The notes beneath the pieces are model-generated. The model saw only the letters and a program-made list of their open reading frames with translations. It ran no database searches and was not told the DNA's origin. A program made the translations under genes and the position numbers. Of a DNA stretch of 64,000 bases, positions 25,078 to 34,134 are shown one piece after another. The stretch is from contig NC_022663.1 in assembly GCF_000157895.3 (NCBI RefSeq), forward strand, positions 2,170,001 through 2,234,000. Reading direction: 5' to 3'. Numbering within the stretch: position 1 is the stretch's first letter; every line of letters starts with the position of its first letter. The stretch is from Mycobacterium kansasii ATCC 12478 (lineage in GTDB: Bacteria; Actinomycetota; Actinomycetes; Mycobacteriales; Mycobacteriaceae).

Positions 25078-25079
25078 CT

Positions 25080-26020
25080 GTGTCATTTGTGACCATAATG
25101 CCCCAGGCTCTGGAAAACGCTGCAACAAATTTGGCAGGTATCGGCTCGGTTTTTAGCGAGGCAACCGCCGCCGCGGCCATTCCGACTACGGGGCCACTAC
25201 CCGCTGGCGCCGATGCAATATCAGCAGATATCGCCGCCTTACTGACCAGCCACGGCCAGACCTGGCAAGCATTCAGCAGAGACTATGAGTGGCTGCACCA
25301 GCGGTTTGTCGACCTCCTCAACGGCAGCGCTGGGAAGTACTGGGCCACCGAGATCGAGAATGCAGCGCAGAATGCGCTCAAGACAGCAAATACCGACAGC
25401 GAGTGGCTCGTCGGACGCCGAATGATCGGCAATGGCGCCAACGGCGCCGCAGGCACCGGGCAAAACGGCGGGGCCGGCGGATGGTTAATCGGCAACGGCG
25501 GATCCGGGGCCGCAGGCCAAAACGGCGAAAACGGTGGTGCGGCAGGGTTTTTCGGCCATGGCGGCAACGGCGGAGCGGGTGGGCTATTCGGCGACGGCGG
25601 CAATGGCGAGGCCGGCGGATCCGGTAGCCCGGGCGAAGGCAATAGCGTTGGCAGGTCCGGCGGAACCGGTGGGACCGGTGGTGCCGGTGGCGCCGCGCGC
25701 TGGTTCGGCGATGGCGGGACTGGCGGTACGGGTTCTCAGGCGGGAACTCAAGGGGTGGTGTGGCTGGCGGGCATGGAGGCAACAGCGGAGCCGGAGGCGA
25801 CGACGGCAATGCCGGAGTGATCGGTTCAGGCGGGGCGGGCGGCAACGCCGGGCAGGGCGGGGCTGGGGGCAGGGGCCAATCCGGCGGAAACGACGGGGCC
25901 GGTAACAGCGGTGACAACGGCGGTAAAGCGCAGATTTTCGGTAACGGAGGCGCGGGCGGCGACGGCACCGGCGGCGCGCCCAGTGGCCGCGGCGCACCTT
26001 CTACCGCTAAGCCCCTTTAG
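25080..26020 (+). pseudogene. PE_PGRS gene interrupted by a frameshift
   Basis: Starts at the GTG at 25080 (VSFVTIMPQALENAATNLAG), seven bases after a GAGGAGGA ribosome site. Residues 1-95 form a PE domain ending near LVGRRMIGNGANG. PGRS glycine repeats (GGNGG, GGAGG, GGTGG) follow. The frame breaks at the GGGG run at 25752-25755: read as sequenced it leaves PGRS composition and stops by 25820. Adding one G there restores PGRS repeats to the stop at 26018-26020 and gives about 313 residues. The cause may be true mutation, slippage-based phase variation or a sequencing error. Confidence 0.75.
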
Positions 26021-26421
26021 GTGTCGCCCCGCACCCACCGGGCGTGACCGTTCTGCGCCACGCAGACGAGGAACAGGCCGTCGGGCGCCTGGGCGACGTA
26101 GTACTCCGGGTACCTGGTGCAGTCGGAGTTCTCGTCCTTGATTCCGGCCATCGGGGGTGATCGGAACCATCTGGGCTCGTATCGCCGCGGCGAACCGCAG
26201 AACATCAGCCGCCCCGGCTCGGTAGCGAACGAGACGTAGTAGTCGGCGGTGCCGAAGACGTAGTAGGTGGTGTTGTCGCAGGGTGCGCCGAGGACGACGT
26301 TCGGGGTGATTCCGGGCGTGCAGGCCGGATAGTCGCACACCGTCGGGCCCGCGGCGGCGGGTGGTGCCGTCAATACCGTCATGCCGAGCAACGCGGCAAT
26401 CGCTGCCACGAGTGAGCGCAC
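26017..26421 (-). CDS. Secreted cysteine-containing protein of unknown function
   Basis: A 134-residue exported protein. The signal peptide (VRSLVAAIAALLGMTVLTAP) is likely cut after PPAAAG. The mature part has six cysteines (TVCDYPACTP, LGAPCDNTTYYVFG, LMFCGSPRRYE, SDCTRYPEYYVA, FLVCVAQNG), suggesting disulfides. The GTG at 26421 gives a normal signal peptide; longer in-frame starts would put charged sequence before it. It meets the PE_PGRS 3' end with a 4-bp overlap and is divergent from the Mce-associated pair. Confidence 0.75.
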   Translation of the reverse strand: MRSLVAAIAALLGMTVLTAPPAAAGPTVCDYPACTPGITPNVVLGAPCDNTTYYVFGTADYYVSFATEPGRLMFCGSPRRYEPRWFRSPPMAGIKDENSDCTRYPEYYVAQAPDGLFLVCVAQNGHARWVRGDT

Positions 26422-26441
26422 GCTATTACTCTTGCACAATT

Positions 26442-26456
26442 GAGAAGAAAACTCTC
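26442..26456. promoter_or_regulatory. Possible weak operator GAGAAG-AAA-ACTCTC
   Basis: A 6-3-6 site with 5/6 matches in each half to GAGAAT-N3-ATTCTC, in the divergent region between the secreted protein (26421) and the Mce-associated pair (26556). A separate hairpin, GCTCTC-GCT-GAGAGC, lies at 26524-26538. Confidence 0.35.
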
Positions 26457-26555
26457 CTGCTCGGAGAGGACACGAATCAACGTATTCGAGGGCGGGCCCG
26501 TTCGGTGAGTGATCGATAATGTTGCTCTCGCTGAGAGCGTGGCCAGGAGGTGACA

Positions 26556-27329
26556 ATGCCGTCGCGAGAGCCTCTTTCTGAGGACCTTGACGCCGACGGT
26601 CTTTCGCTCACCCAAGCAGAGCAAGCCGTCGCCGTGGCAGAAGCCCGGGCCCGCGCGGCCCGCGAACACGCGAGACAGCTGAGTCACCAGGCCGCCGCGC
26701 TGGCCGGCGATCCGCAGTCCGCCGGCACGTCCGATGACGCGAAGACCGAGAGCACAACCACCGACGACCGGGCCGCCGCCGCCCGCCGCCGACTCCGGTT
26801 GCGGCCTCGGTGGCTTCGTCGCCCGGGACGCACCGGCCTGGCTGCGATGGCCGCAGCAGTGGTCGGCTGCGGATCGCTCGGCGCGAGCGGCTATCTGGTG
26901 TGGCACCACCGCACCGTGGCGCACCAACAGCAGCGCGCCGCCGAGTTCGCGGCCGCGGCGCGGCAGGGCGCGATCACCCTGATGTCGATTGATGCCACCA
27001 AGGCCAGAGAAGATGTACAGCGCATCATCGACAGCACCACCGGCGCGTTCAAAGGCGGGATGCTGATCGCTGCCGACGACTTGGTCCAGTCGGTCGAGCA
27101 GTCCAGAGTCAGCACCAAGGCGACCGTGCAAGGCGTCGCTGTCCAGTCGATGACCGACGATTCCGCCGTGGTCCTGGTCGCGGCCAGGGCCGAGGTCGCC
27201 AATCCAGAGGCCAATCCAGGCCCCAATTCCGGTAAAGAAACACTGGCGCCGCGGTCGTGGCGGATCGTGATGACCTTGCAACGCGACGGCGGACAGCTCA
27301 AAGTGGCGAAGGTCGAAGCGCTGCCGTGA
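26556..27329 (+). CDS. Mce-associated membrane protein, first gene of pair
   Basis: A 257-residue Mam/Mas-type protein. A coiled-coil-prone N terminus (LTQAEQAVAVAEARARAARE) precedes a basic stretch (RRRLRLRPRWLRRPGR), one membrane helix and an external domain (FAAAARQGAITLMSIDATKA, VQRIIDSTTGAFKGG, MTDDSAVVLVA). The ATG at 26556 is placed by the AGGAGG ribosome site at 26545-26550. It is paralogous to 10422-11333. It lies beyond the 3' end of the mce operon and on the opposite strand, unlike classical arrangements where such genes end the operon. Confidence 0.87.
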   Translation: MPSREPLSEDLDADGLSLTQAEQAVAVAEARARAAREHARQLSHQAAALAGDPQSAGTSDDAKTESTTTDDRAAAARRRLRLRPRWLRRPGRTGLAAMAAAVVGCGSLGASGYLVWHHRTVAHQQQRAAEFAAAARQGAITLMSIDATKAREDVQRIIDSTTGAFKGGMLIAADDLVQSVEQSRVSTKATVQGVAVQSMTDDSAVVLVAARAEVANPEANPGPNSGKETLAPRSWRIVMTLQRDGGQLKVAKVEALP

Positions 27330-27916
27330 CAGTCGACGACGGTCCCCAACTCGACGACCCGACCGCTTTGCCGGAGGACACCGCGGCGCCGCGCCGCCGA
27401 TTCAGGGTGGCACGCCGCCGGATCCGCCGGTGCCTGACGCGGTGGCGTCCAATTCTGTTAGGGCTGTTGGTCATTGCCACGACGGGCTTCGCTGCCGGAT
27501 TCTTCTACTTCGGTTACCGTCCGGATCAACAGACCGACGACGCGGCGGCACGCGATGCGATCAGAGCGGCCTCCGAAGGCACGGTCGCACTCCTGTCGTA
27601 TTCGCCCGACAGCCTGAGCCGCGATTTCGACAATGCGAGATGGCGTCTCACCGACGACTACCAGGCCTACTACGAACGGTTCACCGAGCAGATCGTGGCG
27701 CCCGCGGCACAGCGGGGCCAAATCACAACCAGCGCCCGCGTCATTCGAGCCGCCGCGGCGGAGTTGCGCCCGGATTCAGCTGTCGTACTTGTGTTCATCA
27801 GTCTGAAGACCACCAGCAAGGACCAACCCGAACCGGTGAAAACCACCAGTAGCGTGCGGGTGACGCTGCGCAAGGTCAACGGATCCTGGCTCATCGCCAA
27901 GCTCGACTCGCTGTGA
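27326..27916 (+). CDS. Mce-associated membrane protein, second gene of pair
   Basis: A 196-residue protein whose GTG start overlaps the preceding stop (GTGA). It has an acidic N terminus, an arginine-rich segment, one membrane helix (PILLGLLVIATTGFAAGFFY) and an external domain with VALLSYSPDSLSRDFDNARW and EQIVAPAAQRGQITTSA. It is paralogous to 9826-10425, with near-identical blocks. The two genes probably act together as accessory subunits of an Mce transporter, most likely the one encoded at 28.5-38.1 kb. Confidence 0.87.
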   Translation: MTVDDGPQLDDPTALPEDTAAPRRRFRVARRRIRRCLTRWRPILLGLLVIATTGFAAGFFYFGYRPDQQTDDAAARDAIRAASEGTVALLSYSPDSLSRDFDNARWRLTDDYQAYYERFTEQIVAPAAQRGQITTSARVIRAAAAELRPDSAVVLVFISLKTTSKDQPEPVKTTSSVRVTLRKVNGSWLIAKLDSL

Positions 27917-28011
27917 CGAACGCGCGCTCCGCGGCAAAGCCCTCGCCCACCCGGCGGCGCCGGTGTTACTGTCTCAGTGGGAAGTGACGCCAGCGCGTCG
28001 AGGAGCACGTG

Positions 28012-28527
28012 ATGCGGTCAATGGGCACTGTCGCAAGCGCAATAACGGTGGCTGCCACGATGATTGGCGCCTCGAGCACAGCGCCGCCGGCCCGGGCCTC
28101 CACCGACGGCCCCGCCATCAACGGAACCTACCGCGCCACGTCCGTCGGTGAATGGGCCAAGACGAATCAATCGTTTCATGACGAACCGACCGTCAGCAGC
28201 ACCTGGACCGTATCGTCCAGTTGTGCCACCGCCCAGGACTGCACCGGTCGGGTGACCAGCGACCAGGGTTGGAGCGCACCGCTCTACATGCATGACGGAG
28301 TGATGTGGACCGTCAAACACGAAGTGCCCAACTGGGAAACATGCCCCGACGGCACCTCGTTCACCGGAGTGCAGACATTCACCTTCTATCCGGCAGGGCC
28401 GGACGGCACCATCCAGACCGGGTCGCCGACACTCGCGGGCAAAGACCAGACGGTCGGGCCCAGCGGCGCATGCGGTGTCAACAAGTGGCTCGTCGTCATG
28501 ATGCCGTTCCGGCTCGACAAGATCTGA
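28012..28527 (+). CDS. Secreted protein of unknown function
   Basis: A protein of about 171 residues with a signal peptide (MRSMGTVASAITVAATMIGA) probably cut near APPARAS. The mature part is tryptophan- and threonine-rich with paired cysteines (SSSCATAQDCTGRV, WETCPDGTS, SGACGVNKW) and resembles small secreted proteins found across mycobacteria, such as those beside mce loci. The ATG at 28012 follows an AGGAG site at 28001-28005; the GTG at 28009 is the alternative. It ends 11 bp from the mceF stop, tail to tail. Confidence 0.75.
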   Translation: MRSMGTVASAITVAATMIGASSTAPPARASTDGPAINGTYRATSVGEWAKTNQSFHDEPTVSSTWTVSSSCATAQDCTGRVTSDQGWSAPLYMHDGVMWTVKHEVPNWETCPDGTSFTGVQTFTFYPAGPDGTIQTGSPTLAGKDQTVGPSGACGVNKWLVVMMPFRLDKI

Positions 28528-28538
28528 CCGGTCGCCGC

Positions 28539-30242
28539 TCACGCCGCCAAGAGCATGTCCTCCCAGGTCTTGGGCGCCTTGACCAGATCTGACTGCCGAT
28601 ACAGCTGACCGTCCGGACCGACGTAGCGACCGGTGCGGGGGTCGTACTGCGCCACGCTCAAACCCGGGTTTACTCGAGAACCGTTGCGGCCGAAGGCGCT
28701 TGGTGCGGCTTGCGGCCCGCCAACCGGGGCCGGGGGGGCGCCGTCCGGAACATCCATCGGCGCGACGGGCGCAAGGTCCACCGGCACCGGCGGTTGCAAG
28801 TTGGCCGGTGGCGGTACCGACGATCCCGGCGGGATCGGCGGTTGCCCCAGCGGCACCGGCGAACTCGGCGGTCCCGGCGGCGTTCCCCGCGGCCCGGGCG
28901 ATCCCGGTGGCAGCGGGGTGCCCTCAACCGGCCCGAAAATCCGGTCCCGGTAGAAGTTGACCCGGTCATCGGGCGGGATGCCCTGCGCCAGCAGGTTCGG
29001 ATCCAGCGGATAGGTGCCGAAGACGTGCTGGCGCATCGCCAGTGGCTCGAAAGGCTGGTCACTGTCACAGATTTCGACCGTCGGCGCGCGCTTGCCCGGG
29101 TGCTCGATGCAGGGGTAGTTCCGGGCACCGCGAACCGAAATCGGTGAGTCCTGCGGCAGCTTGCAGTACAGCCCGTCCGGGGTATCGATCGTCGTGGTGT
29201 CGGCCGGCGAGCGCCATTGGCTCGGCGGTAGGAATCCGACCGTGCAGCCGGGCGGATCGTCGACCAGAGCCGCGAAGTCGCCCTGGGCGTAGCCCGTCGG
29301 GTTCTTGGTGCCGACGAACGATTGAATCGCGGCAACGAACGGCGGCAGCAACACCAGTACCTGCTCGAGCGACGCGTGGTAGGTCACCGCGATCTGGCCG
29401 ACCGTGGTCAGGTTGGCCAGTAGCACCGGCAGGGTCGGCTTGATCTGCTCGAGCAGTCGAGACGCCTCGTCAAATGCGCCGGGGCCTTGCTCCAGTAGGG
29501 TGCGGACCTGCGGGTCGTTGGTCACCAATTGGCCGGTGACGCCGGCAAGGCTGCGCGCCCACAGGCGGATCGCGTCGGTGGTTTGCGCTTGCGAGTCCAG
29601 AACCGGCCCGGTGTCCTCGGTGAGGGTTCGGGCCCGGTCGGCGACACCGTTGAGGTCACCGGAAACCTTTGCCGCCGAGTCGAACAACGATCCGAAATCG
29701 TAGCCCGCCCCGTTGAAACCCTTGAATGCCTCGTCGAGCAACGCGACGAGCTTGTCCTTGGGGATGCTGTCGATCAACGCACTGGTCTGATCGAGCACCG
29801 GCCCGATCGGCTGCGGAACGGAGGCCTGGCTCATCGGGATCACCGAGCCGTTGTGCAGGTACGGCGGCGAGTTGGTGCGCGGCCGCAGATCCACGTACTG
29901 TTCACCGACCGCTGAGATGCTGCGCACGTCGGCTTGCAGGTCCGCCGGGATTTTCGGCGAAGAGCCAAGCGACAGCGTCGCATTCGTGCACGGACTGCGT
30001 TTGGGGTCGCTGCAGTGCGACGTCAGCCCCACCGCGGTCACCTTGCCGACCTGCACCCCGCGGTAGGTCACGTTGCTGAAGCGGTAGAGGCCGCCGGCCG
30101 CGGGCACCTCCAGGGTGACCGTTATCCGCCCGATTCCGAGCAGCGTCGGCGCCTGGATGTACATCAGTACCATCACGACCACACCGACGATGCCCACGAT
30201 CGTGAAGATCGCCAGCTGGATACGCACGAACCGGGTCAGCAT
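28539..30242 (-). CDS. mceF: Mce family protein MceF
   Basis: Sixth substrate-binding-type protein of the Mce lipid transporter, 567 residues. An N-terminal membrane anchor (IQLAIFTIVGIVGVVVMVLM) precedes the MCE/MlaD beta-barrel domain (about 35-120: YRFSNVTYRGVQVGKV, GEQYVDLRP). A long helical region follows (150-320), then a cysteine-containing segment and a proline-rich tail (PPGSPGPRGTPPGPP). The tail is unusually long. The ATG immediately follows the mceE stop. Mce proteins form a periplasm-spanning hexameric tube for lipid or sterol import. Confidence 0.92.
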   Translation of the reverse strand: MLTRFVRIQLAIFTIVGIVGVVVMVLMYIQAPTLLGIGRITVTLEVPAAGGLYRFSNVTYRGVQVGKVTAVGLTSHCSDPKRSPCTNATLSLGSSPKIPADLQADVRSISAVGEQYVDLRPRTNSPPYLHNGSVIPMSQASVPQPIGPVLDQTSALIDSIPKDKLVALLDEAFKGFNGAGYDFGSLFDSAAKVSGDLNGVADRARTLTEDTGPVLDSQAQTTDAIRLWARSLAGVTGQLVTNDPQVRTLLEQGPGAFDEASRLLEQIKPTLPVLLANLTTVGQIAVTYHASLEQVLVLLPPFVAAIQSFVGTKNPTGYAQGDFAALVDDPPGCTVGFLPPSQWRSPADTTTIDTPDGLYCKLPQDSPISVRGARNYPCIEHPGKRAPTVEICDSDQPFEPLAMRQHVFGTYPLDPNLLAQGIPPDDRVNFYRDRIFGPVEGTPLPPGSPGPRGTPPGPPSSPVPLGQPPIPPGSSVPPPANLQPPVPVDLAPVAPMDVPDGAPPAPVGGPQAAPSAFGRNGSRVNPGLSVAQYDPRTGRYVGPDGQLYRQSDLVKAPKTWEDMLLAA

Positions 30243-31607
30243 TTACGAGCCCGCATCCGCTGGCTGCGTGGCGGTCGGCGGCGTGCCCGGCACCTGCGGA
30301 CCGAATTCGGGCGTCGCCGGGCCCAACTGTGGCCGCGGTGGTGGCGGCACCGGCGGCGGCACGCCCGGCGGCGGCAACGGCAGCGGTACCGGTGTCGCGG
30401 GCCCCGGCGCCGCCGTCGGCGTCAACGGCGCACCGACCGGCGGCGCCACCGGCCCAGGAGCGGATGGATTCCGCGGGTCGGGCGTGTACTGGTACTGCAG
30501 GTACGACGGGTCCCCGGGCGCCGGAACCAACTCCGCGCCCAACCGTCCCCAGTGGGTGCCCAGCAACAGCCCCTTGCGCAGCCGGGCGTTCGTAAGGTCG
30601 AGAACGAAAAACCCGTTGACGAAGTCACCTCGGATAGCTCGGTCGATGAGGTTCTGGGTGAACGGGTACGTCGGCGCGTAGGCGAGGGCGGCGTCGAGCT
30701 CCGGCCCGACGTCGGCGAGCGCACTGATGGTCGGCTCAAGGTTTTTCAGATTCGTGACCAGATCGCTGCCCGCATCGTTGACCAGCCTGGTGGCGGTGTC
30801 GCTGAACACCCTGAGTCTGTCCAACGCGGCCGTGATGCGCGGCCGCTCGCGGATCAGAACGTCCAGGGCGGGCGGCACCTTGTAGAGCGCCTGGGTGATG
30901 ATGTCGCGCTGGCTGGCAAACGTGCCGGCAAGCCGGTTCAGCGCCTGGATCGACGCGACGATGTTGCCACGCTGTTGGTCGAGTGTTCCCACGAAACGGT
31001 CGAGGCGATCGATCAGGTCGCGAACATCGGCTGCCCGGCCGGACAAGGCCGCGTTGAAATTGTGCACGATGTCGCCGATTTGGGTGAAGCCGCCCGAGTT
31101 GATCACAACCGACAACGACGACAACGTCTGTTCCGTCGACGGGTACGTCGACGACTTGTCCAGCGGGACGGTGGCGCAGGGCGGCTGGGCGAGGTGGAGC
31201 CGGGCGCATTCGGCCGCCGGTTGCAACTTCCCTTCGCCCTGTTTTCCGGGCGGCGGATTGAGCTCCAGGTGCATGGATCCCAGCAGACTCGTCTGACCGA
31301 CACTGGCAATCACGTTGGCGGGTATCACAACACCGTGCTTCACCGAGATCTCGACGTCGGCGTGCCAGCCCGTCACGCGCATCCTGCCGATGCTGCCCAC
31401 CACGACGTCGTTGACCATCACCGGCGAATTCGACTCCATGGTACCGACATTGGCGATCTCGACGTGATAGATGTCGGCGCCCGCGCCACGTCCCACCGCA
31501 CCGGGCAGCGGCAGCGAGTTCAGGCCATTGAATGCGCATCCGGTCACACTCAGCATGACGGCCGCACCGAGGACCAGCATCCGGCGGGCCAACACCCGGG
31601 CGGTCAC
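30243..31607 (-). CDS. mceE: Mce family lipoprotein MceE
   Basis: Fifth Mce protein, 454 residues, recognised as MceE by its lipoprotein signal: MTARVLARRMLVLGAAVMLS followed by VTGC with C24 as the lipidated residue. The MCE domain follows (about 45-120: VMVNDVVVGSIGRM, GSMHLELNPP), then a helical domain rich in leucine heptads and a proline-rich tail (PPPGVPPPVPPPPRP). The GTG overlaps the mceD stop (GTGA). As in other mce operons, this subunit is anchored by lipid rather than a transmembrane helix. Confidence 0.92.
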   Translation of the reverse strand: MTARVLARRMLVLGAAVMLSVTGCAFNGLNSLPLPGAVGRGAGADIYHVEIANVGTMESNSPVMVNDVVVGSIGRMRVTGWHADVEISVKHGVVIPANVIASVGQTSLLGSMHLELNPPPGKQGEGKLQPAAECARLHLAQPPCATVPLDKSSTYPSTEQTLSSLSVVINSGGFTQIGDIVHNFNAALSGRAADVRDLIDRLDRFVGTLDQQRGNIVASIQALNRLAGTFASQRDIITQALYKVPPALDVLIRERPRITAALDRLRVFSDTATRLVNDAGSDLVTNLKNLEPTISALADVGPELDAALAYAPTYPFTQNLIDRAIRGDFVNGFFVLDLTNARLRKGLLLGTHWGRLGAELVPAPGDPSYLQYQYTPDPRNPSAPGPVAPPVGAPLTPTAAPGPATPVPLPLPPPGVPPPVPPPPRPQLGPATPEFGPQVPGTPPTATQPADAGS

Positions 31608-33013
31608 GGCTGCGTCCCTTCGGCTGGGAGCAGGCCGGGTATCGGCGCCGGCGACGGCGGCGGTGACTCACCCGGGCGGGTGGGTGCCGGCGGCTCGGGC
31701 ATTGCGGCACCCGGTATCCGTGCCGGTGGCCCCGGCGGCGGCGGATAGTCCGGCGTATCGCCGGGCAGTCCGGTATACGCCGACACCGCCGGTGGCAGCT
31801 CGGGCGGTCCGGGCTTGGGGCCCTCACCGCCTGGCGCCAGCCGCGGCTCGGTGTAGACGATGTTTTGCGGGTCCGCTGACGACGCCAGGATCGGGTTGAT
31901 CGGAATTGGAAGATAGTTCCAGTTGAAGAGCAACAGCGGGTTGAACACTCGCAGTGCCGGACTCAGATACAGCCCGCACAGCTTGCCGGATTCGACCGCG
32001 GTGACGTTCTCGATGGCCCCGAGTTGCGAACAGTAGAGGTTCACCGAGTTGGCCGTGTTGTTGATCGTGAACGCGCCGCGGATTGCCCCCATGTCGGGTT
32101 CGTAGTCGTTGTAGGCGTTGGCGAGTGCGTTCGGCGTGACATGCAGGATGTTCTTGAGAGCCATCTTGTTGTCGACCAGGATCTGGGTCAGGTCGGCCAA
32201 TCGCGCAATCTGCTCCGAGGTCGGGTCACGGGTTTGCGCGATGAACCGTTGCACCTCACCGACGGCGCCGGCCAAATCGGTGAGCGCGGCGTCCAAGTCG
32301 GATTTATTGTCGTCGAGCACGCTGGTCAGCGTGGCCAGCTGGTTGTTGAACACCACCAGTTGTTGGTTGCTGTCGCGAAGGACCTTGACGAAAGTCTGCA
32401 GATTCTTGATGATGTCGACGATGTTGCCGCTGCCGTCGGCCAAAACCCTTCCCACGCCGGACAGTTCGGCCAGGGTCTGCCTGAGCTTCGCGCCGTTGCC
32501 GCCCAGCGCGGTGGCGGCGCTGTCGATGAACCGCGCCACCGAGGGCGTCGAGACTTTGCTGTTGGGCCCCAATTCCGTTGCCAGCCGCATTAATTGGTCT
32601 TTGACCTCGTCCCACTCGACGGGTATCGCGGTCCGGTCGACCGGTATCACGGCGCCGTCGGGCATGGTGGGACCGCTGGACCGGTAGGCCGGGGTGAGTT
32701 GGACATAGCGAGCCGCGACCAGATTTTGTGCGACGATCACCGCCTTGGCATCCGCCGGAATGGGGACGTCGTGATCGACGTGCATGACCATCTTGGCCGT
32801 GGTCCCCTCCGGATGGATGGCGGTGATGGTGCCGACCTTGATACCCGACACCCGCACGTCGTCGCCCGGGTAGATCGCGGTGGTCTTGGTGAAGTAGGCG
32901 GTGATCGTCTTCGGTCGGAAGAACGTATTGCGAACGGCCACTGCGGCGCCGACGACCACCAGCGCTACCAGCGTGATCGCCAGGCCGGCCCGAAGCACGG
33001 TGCGGGTGATCAT
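31604..33013 (-). CDS. mceD: Mce family protein MceD
   Basis: Fourth Mce protein, 469 residues. N-terminal membrane helix (LRAGLAITLVALVVVGAAVA), MCE domain at about 35-115 (TTAIYPGDDVRVSGIKVGTI, VAARYVQLTP), helical domain to about 330, and a proline-rich C terminus. The start is the ATG at 33013, sharing one base with the mceC stop (TGATG). The longer reading upstream of it lies inside mceC. The YCSQLGAIENVTAVESG segment with paired cysteines is typical of MceD. Confidence 0.92.
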   Translation of the reverse strand: MITRTVLRAGLAITLVALVVVGAAVAVRNTFFRPKTITAYFTKTTAIYPGDDVRVSGIKVGTITAIHPEGTTAKMVMHVDHDVPIPADAKAVIVAQNLVAARYVQLTPAYRSSGPTMPDGAVIPVDRTAIPVEWDEVKDQLMRLATELGPNSKVSTPSVARFIDSAATALGGNGAKLRQTLAELSGVGRVLADGSGNIVDIIKNLQTFVKVLRDSNQQLVVFNNQLATLTSVLDDNKSDLDAALTDLAGAVGEVQRFIAQTRDPTSEQIARLADLTQILVDNKMALKNILHVTPNALANAYNDYEPDMGAIRGAFTINNTANSVNLYCSQLGAIENVTAVESGKLCGLYLSPALRVFNPLLLFNWNYLPIPINPILASSADPQNIVYTEPRLAPGGEGPKPGPPELPPAVSAYTGLPGDTPDYPPPPGPPARIPGAAMPEPPAPTRPGESPPPSPAPIPGLLPAEGTQP

Positions 33014-34134
33014 CACGACCCTCCGGGGAAGGGCGGAAGTCCGGGCACCCGGCAGTCGGGGCACGGTGGAATCGCGTTGGAGGGGAACGGGATCAATGCC
33101 CGCGGACCGGCGGTATCCGGTGGCTGACCGGGCGCTCCGTAGGCTCGGAAGCCGAAGAAATAGTCGAAGAACGGCTGAAAGATCTCCATTACCAAGAAGT
33201 TCGGGACGAACGCGGTGTAGTAGAACCCGTTGGAGATGGCCTCGCCCTGGGTGAGCTGATACTTGGCCAGGCCCGGCAGCGCCTGCGAGAGATTGTCGCG
33301 GTTCTTCTCCAGCATCGCGATCACCGAATTCAGCCTGGTCAACGTCGGCGCCAATTTGCTTTCGTTGTCGTGCACCAAGCCGGACAGCTGTTTGGCCACC
33401 GCGGAGGTGTTGGCCAGCAGTTGCACTATCTCTTGCCGACGGGCCACCAGGACGGACAGCAGGGTGTTGGCGTCGAGGATCAGCGTGTTCACCTGCGCGC
33501 TGCGTTGCGAAAGGATCTTGGTGACATCGGCGGCGCCCTGTAAGAGGTCGCGCAGTGATTTGTTGCGGCTGTTGAGGGTTTGCGACAGCCGGGTCACCCC
33601 GTCGAAGGCCGGACCCAATTGCGGGGCGATCTGGTCAAGCGTTGTCGAGAGCGTGTCCAGCGACTGGTTGAGCGTATCGGTATTGGTGCCGGCGACGTCG
33701 GTCGTGAGATCGCTGAGGGCTTCGCTCAACGAGTACGGCGAGGATGTGCGTGAAATCGGTATCACATCCATGGGATGCAGCTTGCCGCTACCCGCCGATT
33801 CCAGTGTGAGCACCCGCTGACCCAGCAGCGAACCGGTCCTGATGTGTGCGGTGGTGTCCGACCCGAGGAGCACCGAGCCCTTGATGTTGAACGTCACCAG
33901 GGCATCGCCGTTGTGCAAGGCCACATCCGAGACCGAGCCGACCTTCATGCCCGATATCGTCACGTCGTTGCCCTGGGCCAGGCCACCGGCTTCGGAGAAC
34001 ACCGCCTGGTATCTGACGGCGGTGGCCCATTGGATCAGTTGCTCGGGCGACAGTCCGACCGCAATGACCATGATCACCAGCACGGTGCCGATGAATCCGG
34101 CCCGAACGAGACCGGCGCCGCGGTACTTGTTCAT
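33013..34134 (-). CDS. mceC: Mce family protein MceC
   Basis: Third Mce protein, 373 residues from the ATG at 34134. Membrane anchor (LVRAGFIGTVLVIMVIAVGL), MCE domain at about 40-115 (VFSEAGGLAQGNDVTISGMKVG as consecutive pieces, LLGQRVLTLESAG), helical domain, then a short proline-rich end with CPDCRVPG. The end is shorter than in MceD-F. The ATG overlaps the mceB stop (ATGA). Confidence 0.92.
   Translation of the reverse strand: MNKYRGAGLVRAGFIGTVLVIMVIAVGLSPEQLIQWATAVRYQAVFSEAGGLAQGNDVTISGMKVGSVSDVALHNGDALVTFNIKGSVLLGSDTTAHIRTGSLLGQRVLTLESAGSGKLHPMDVIPISRTSSPYSLSEALSDLTTDVAGTNTDTLNQSLDTLSTTLDQIAPQLGPAFDGVTRLSQTLNSRNKSLRDLLQGAADVTKILSQRSAQVNTLILDANTLLSVLVARRQEIVQLLANTSAVAKQLSGLVHDNESKLAPTLTRLNSVIAMLEKNRDNLSQALPGLAKYQLTQGEAISNGFYYTAFVPNFLVMEIFQPFFDYFFGFRAYGAPGQPPDTAGPRALIPFPSNAIPPCPDCRVPGLPPFPGGS

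Noticed and set aside
26524..26538. GCTCTC-GCT-GAGAGC hairpin as another copy of the GAGAAT operator
   Set aside because: The half-sites are in the reverse arrangement and lack the AAT/ATT core, so it is not the same motif.
29934..31748. Plus-strand open frame of about 604 codons across mceE and mceF
   Set aside because: It is the mirror of two clear mce genes, is rich in Arg/His/Gln and has no recognisable domain or ribosome site.
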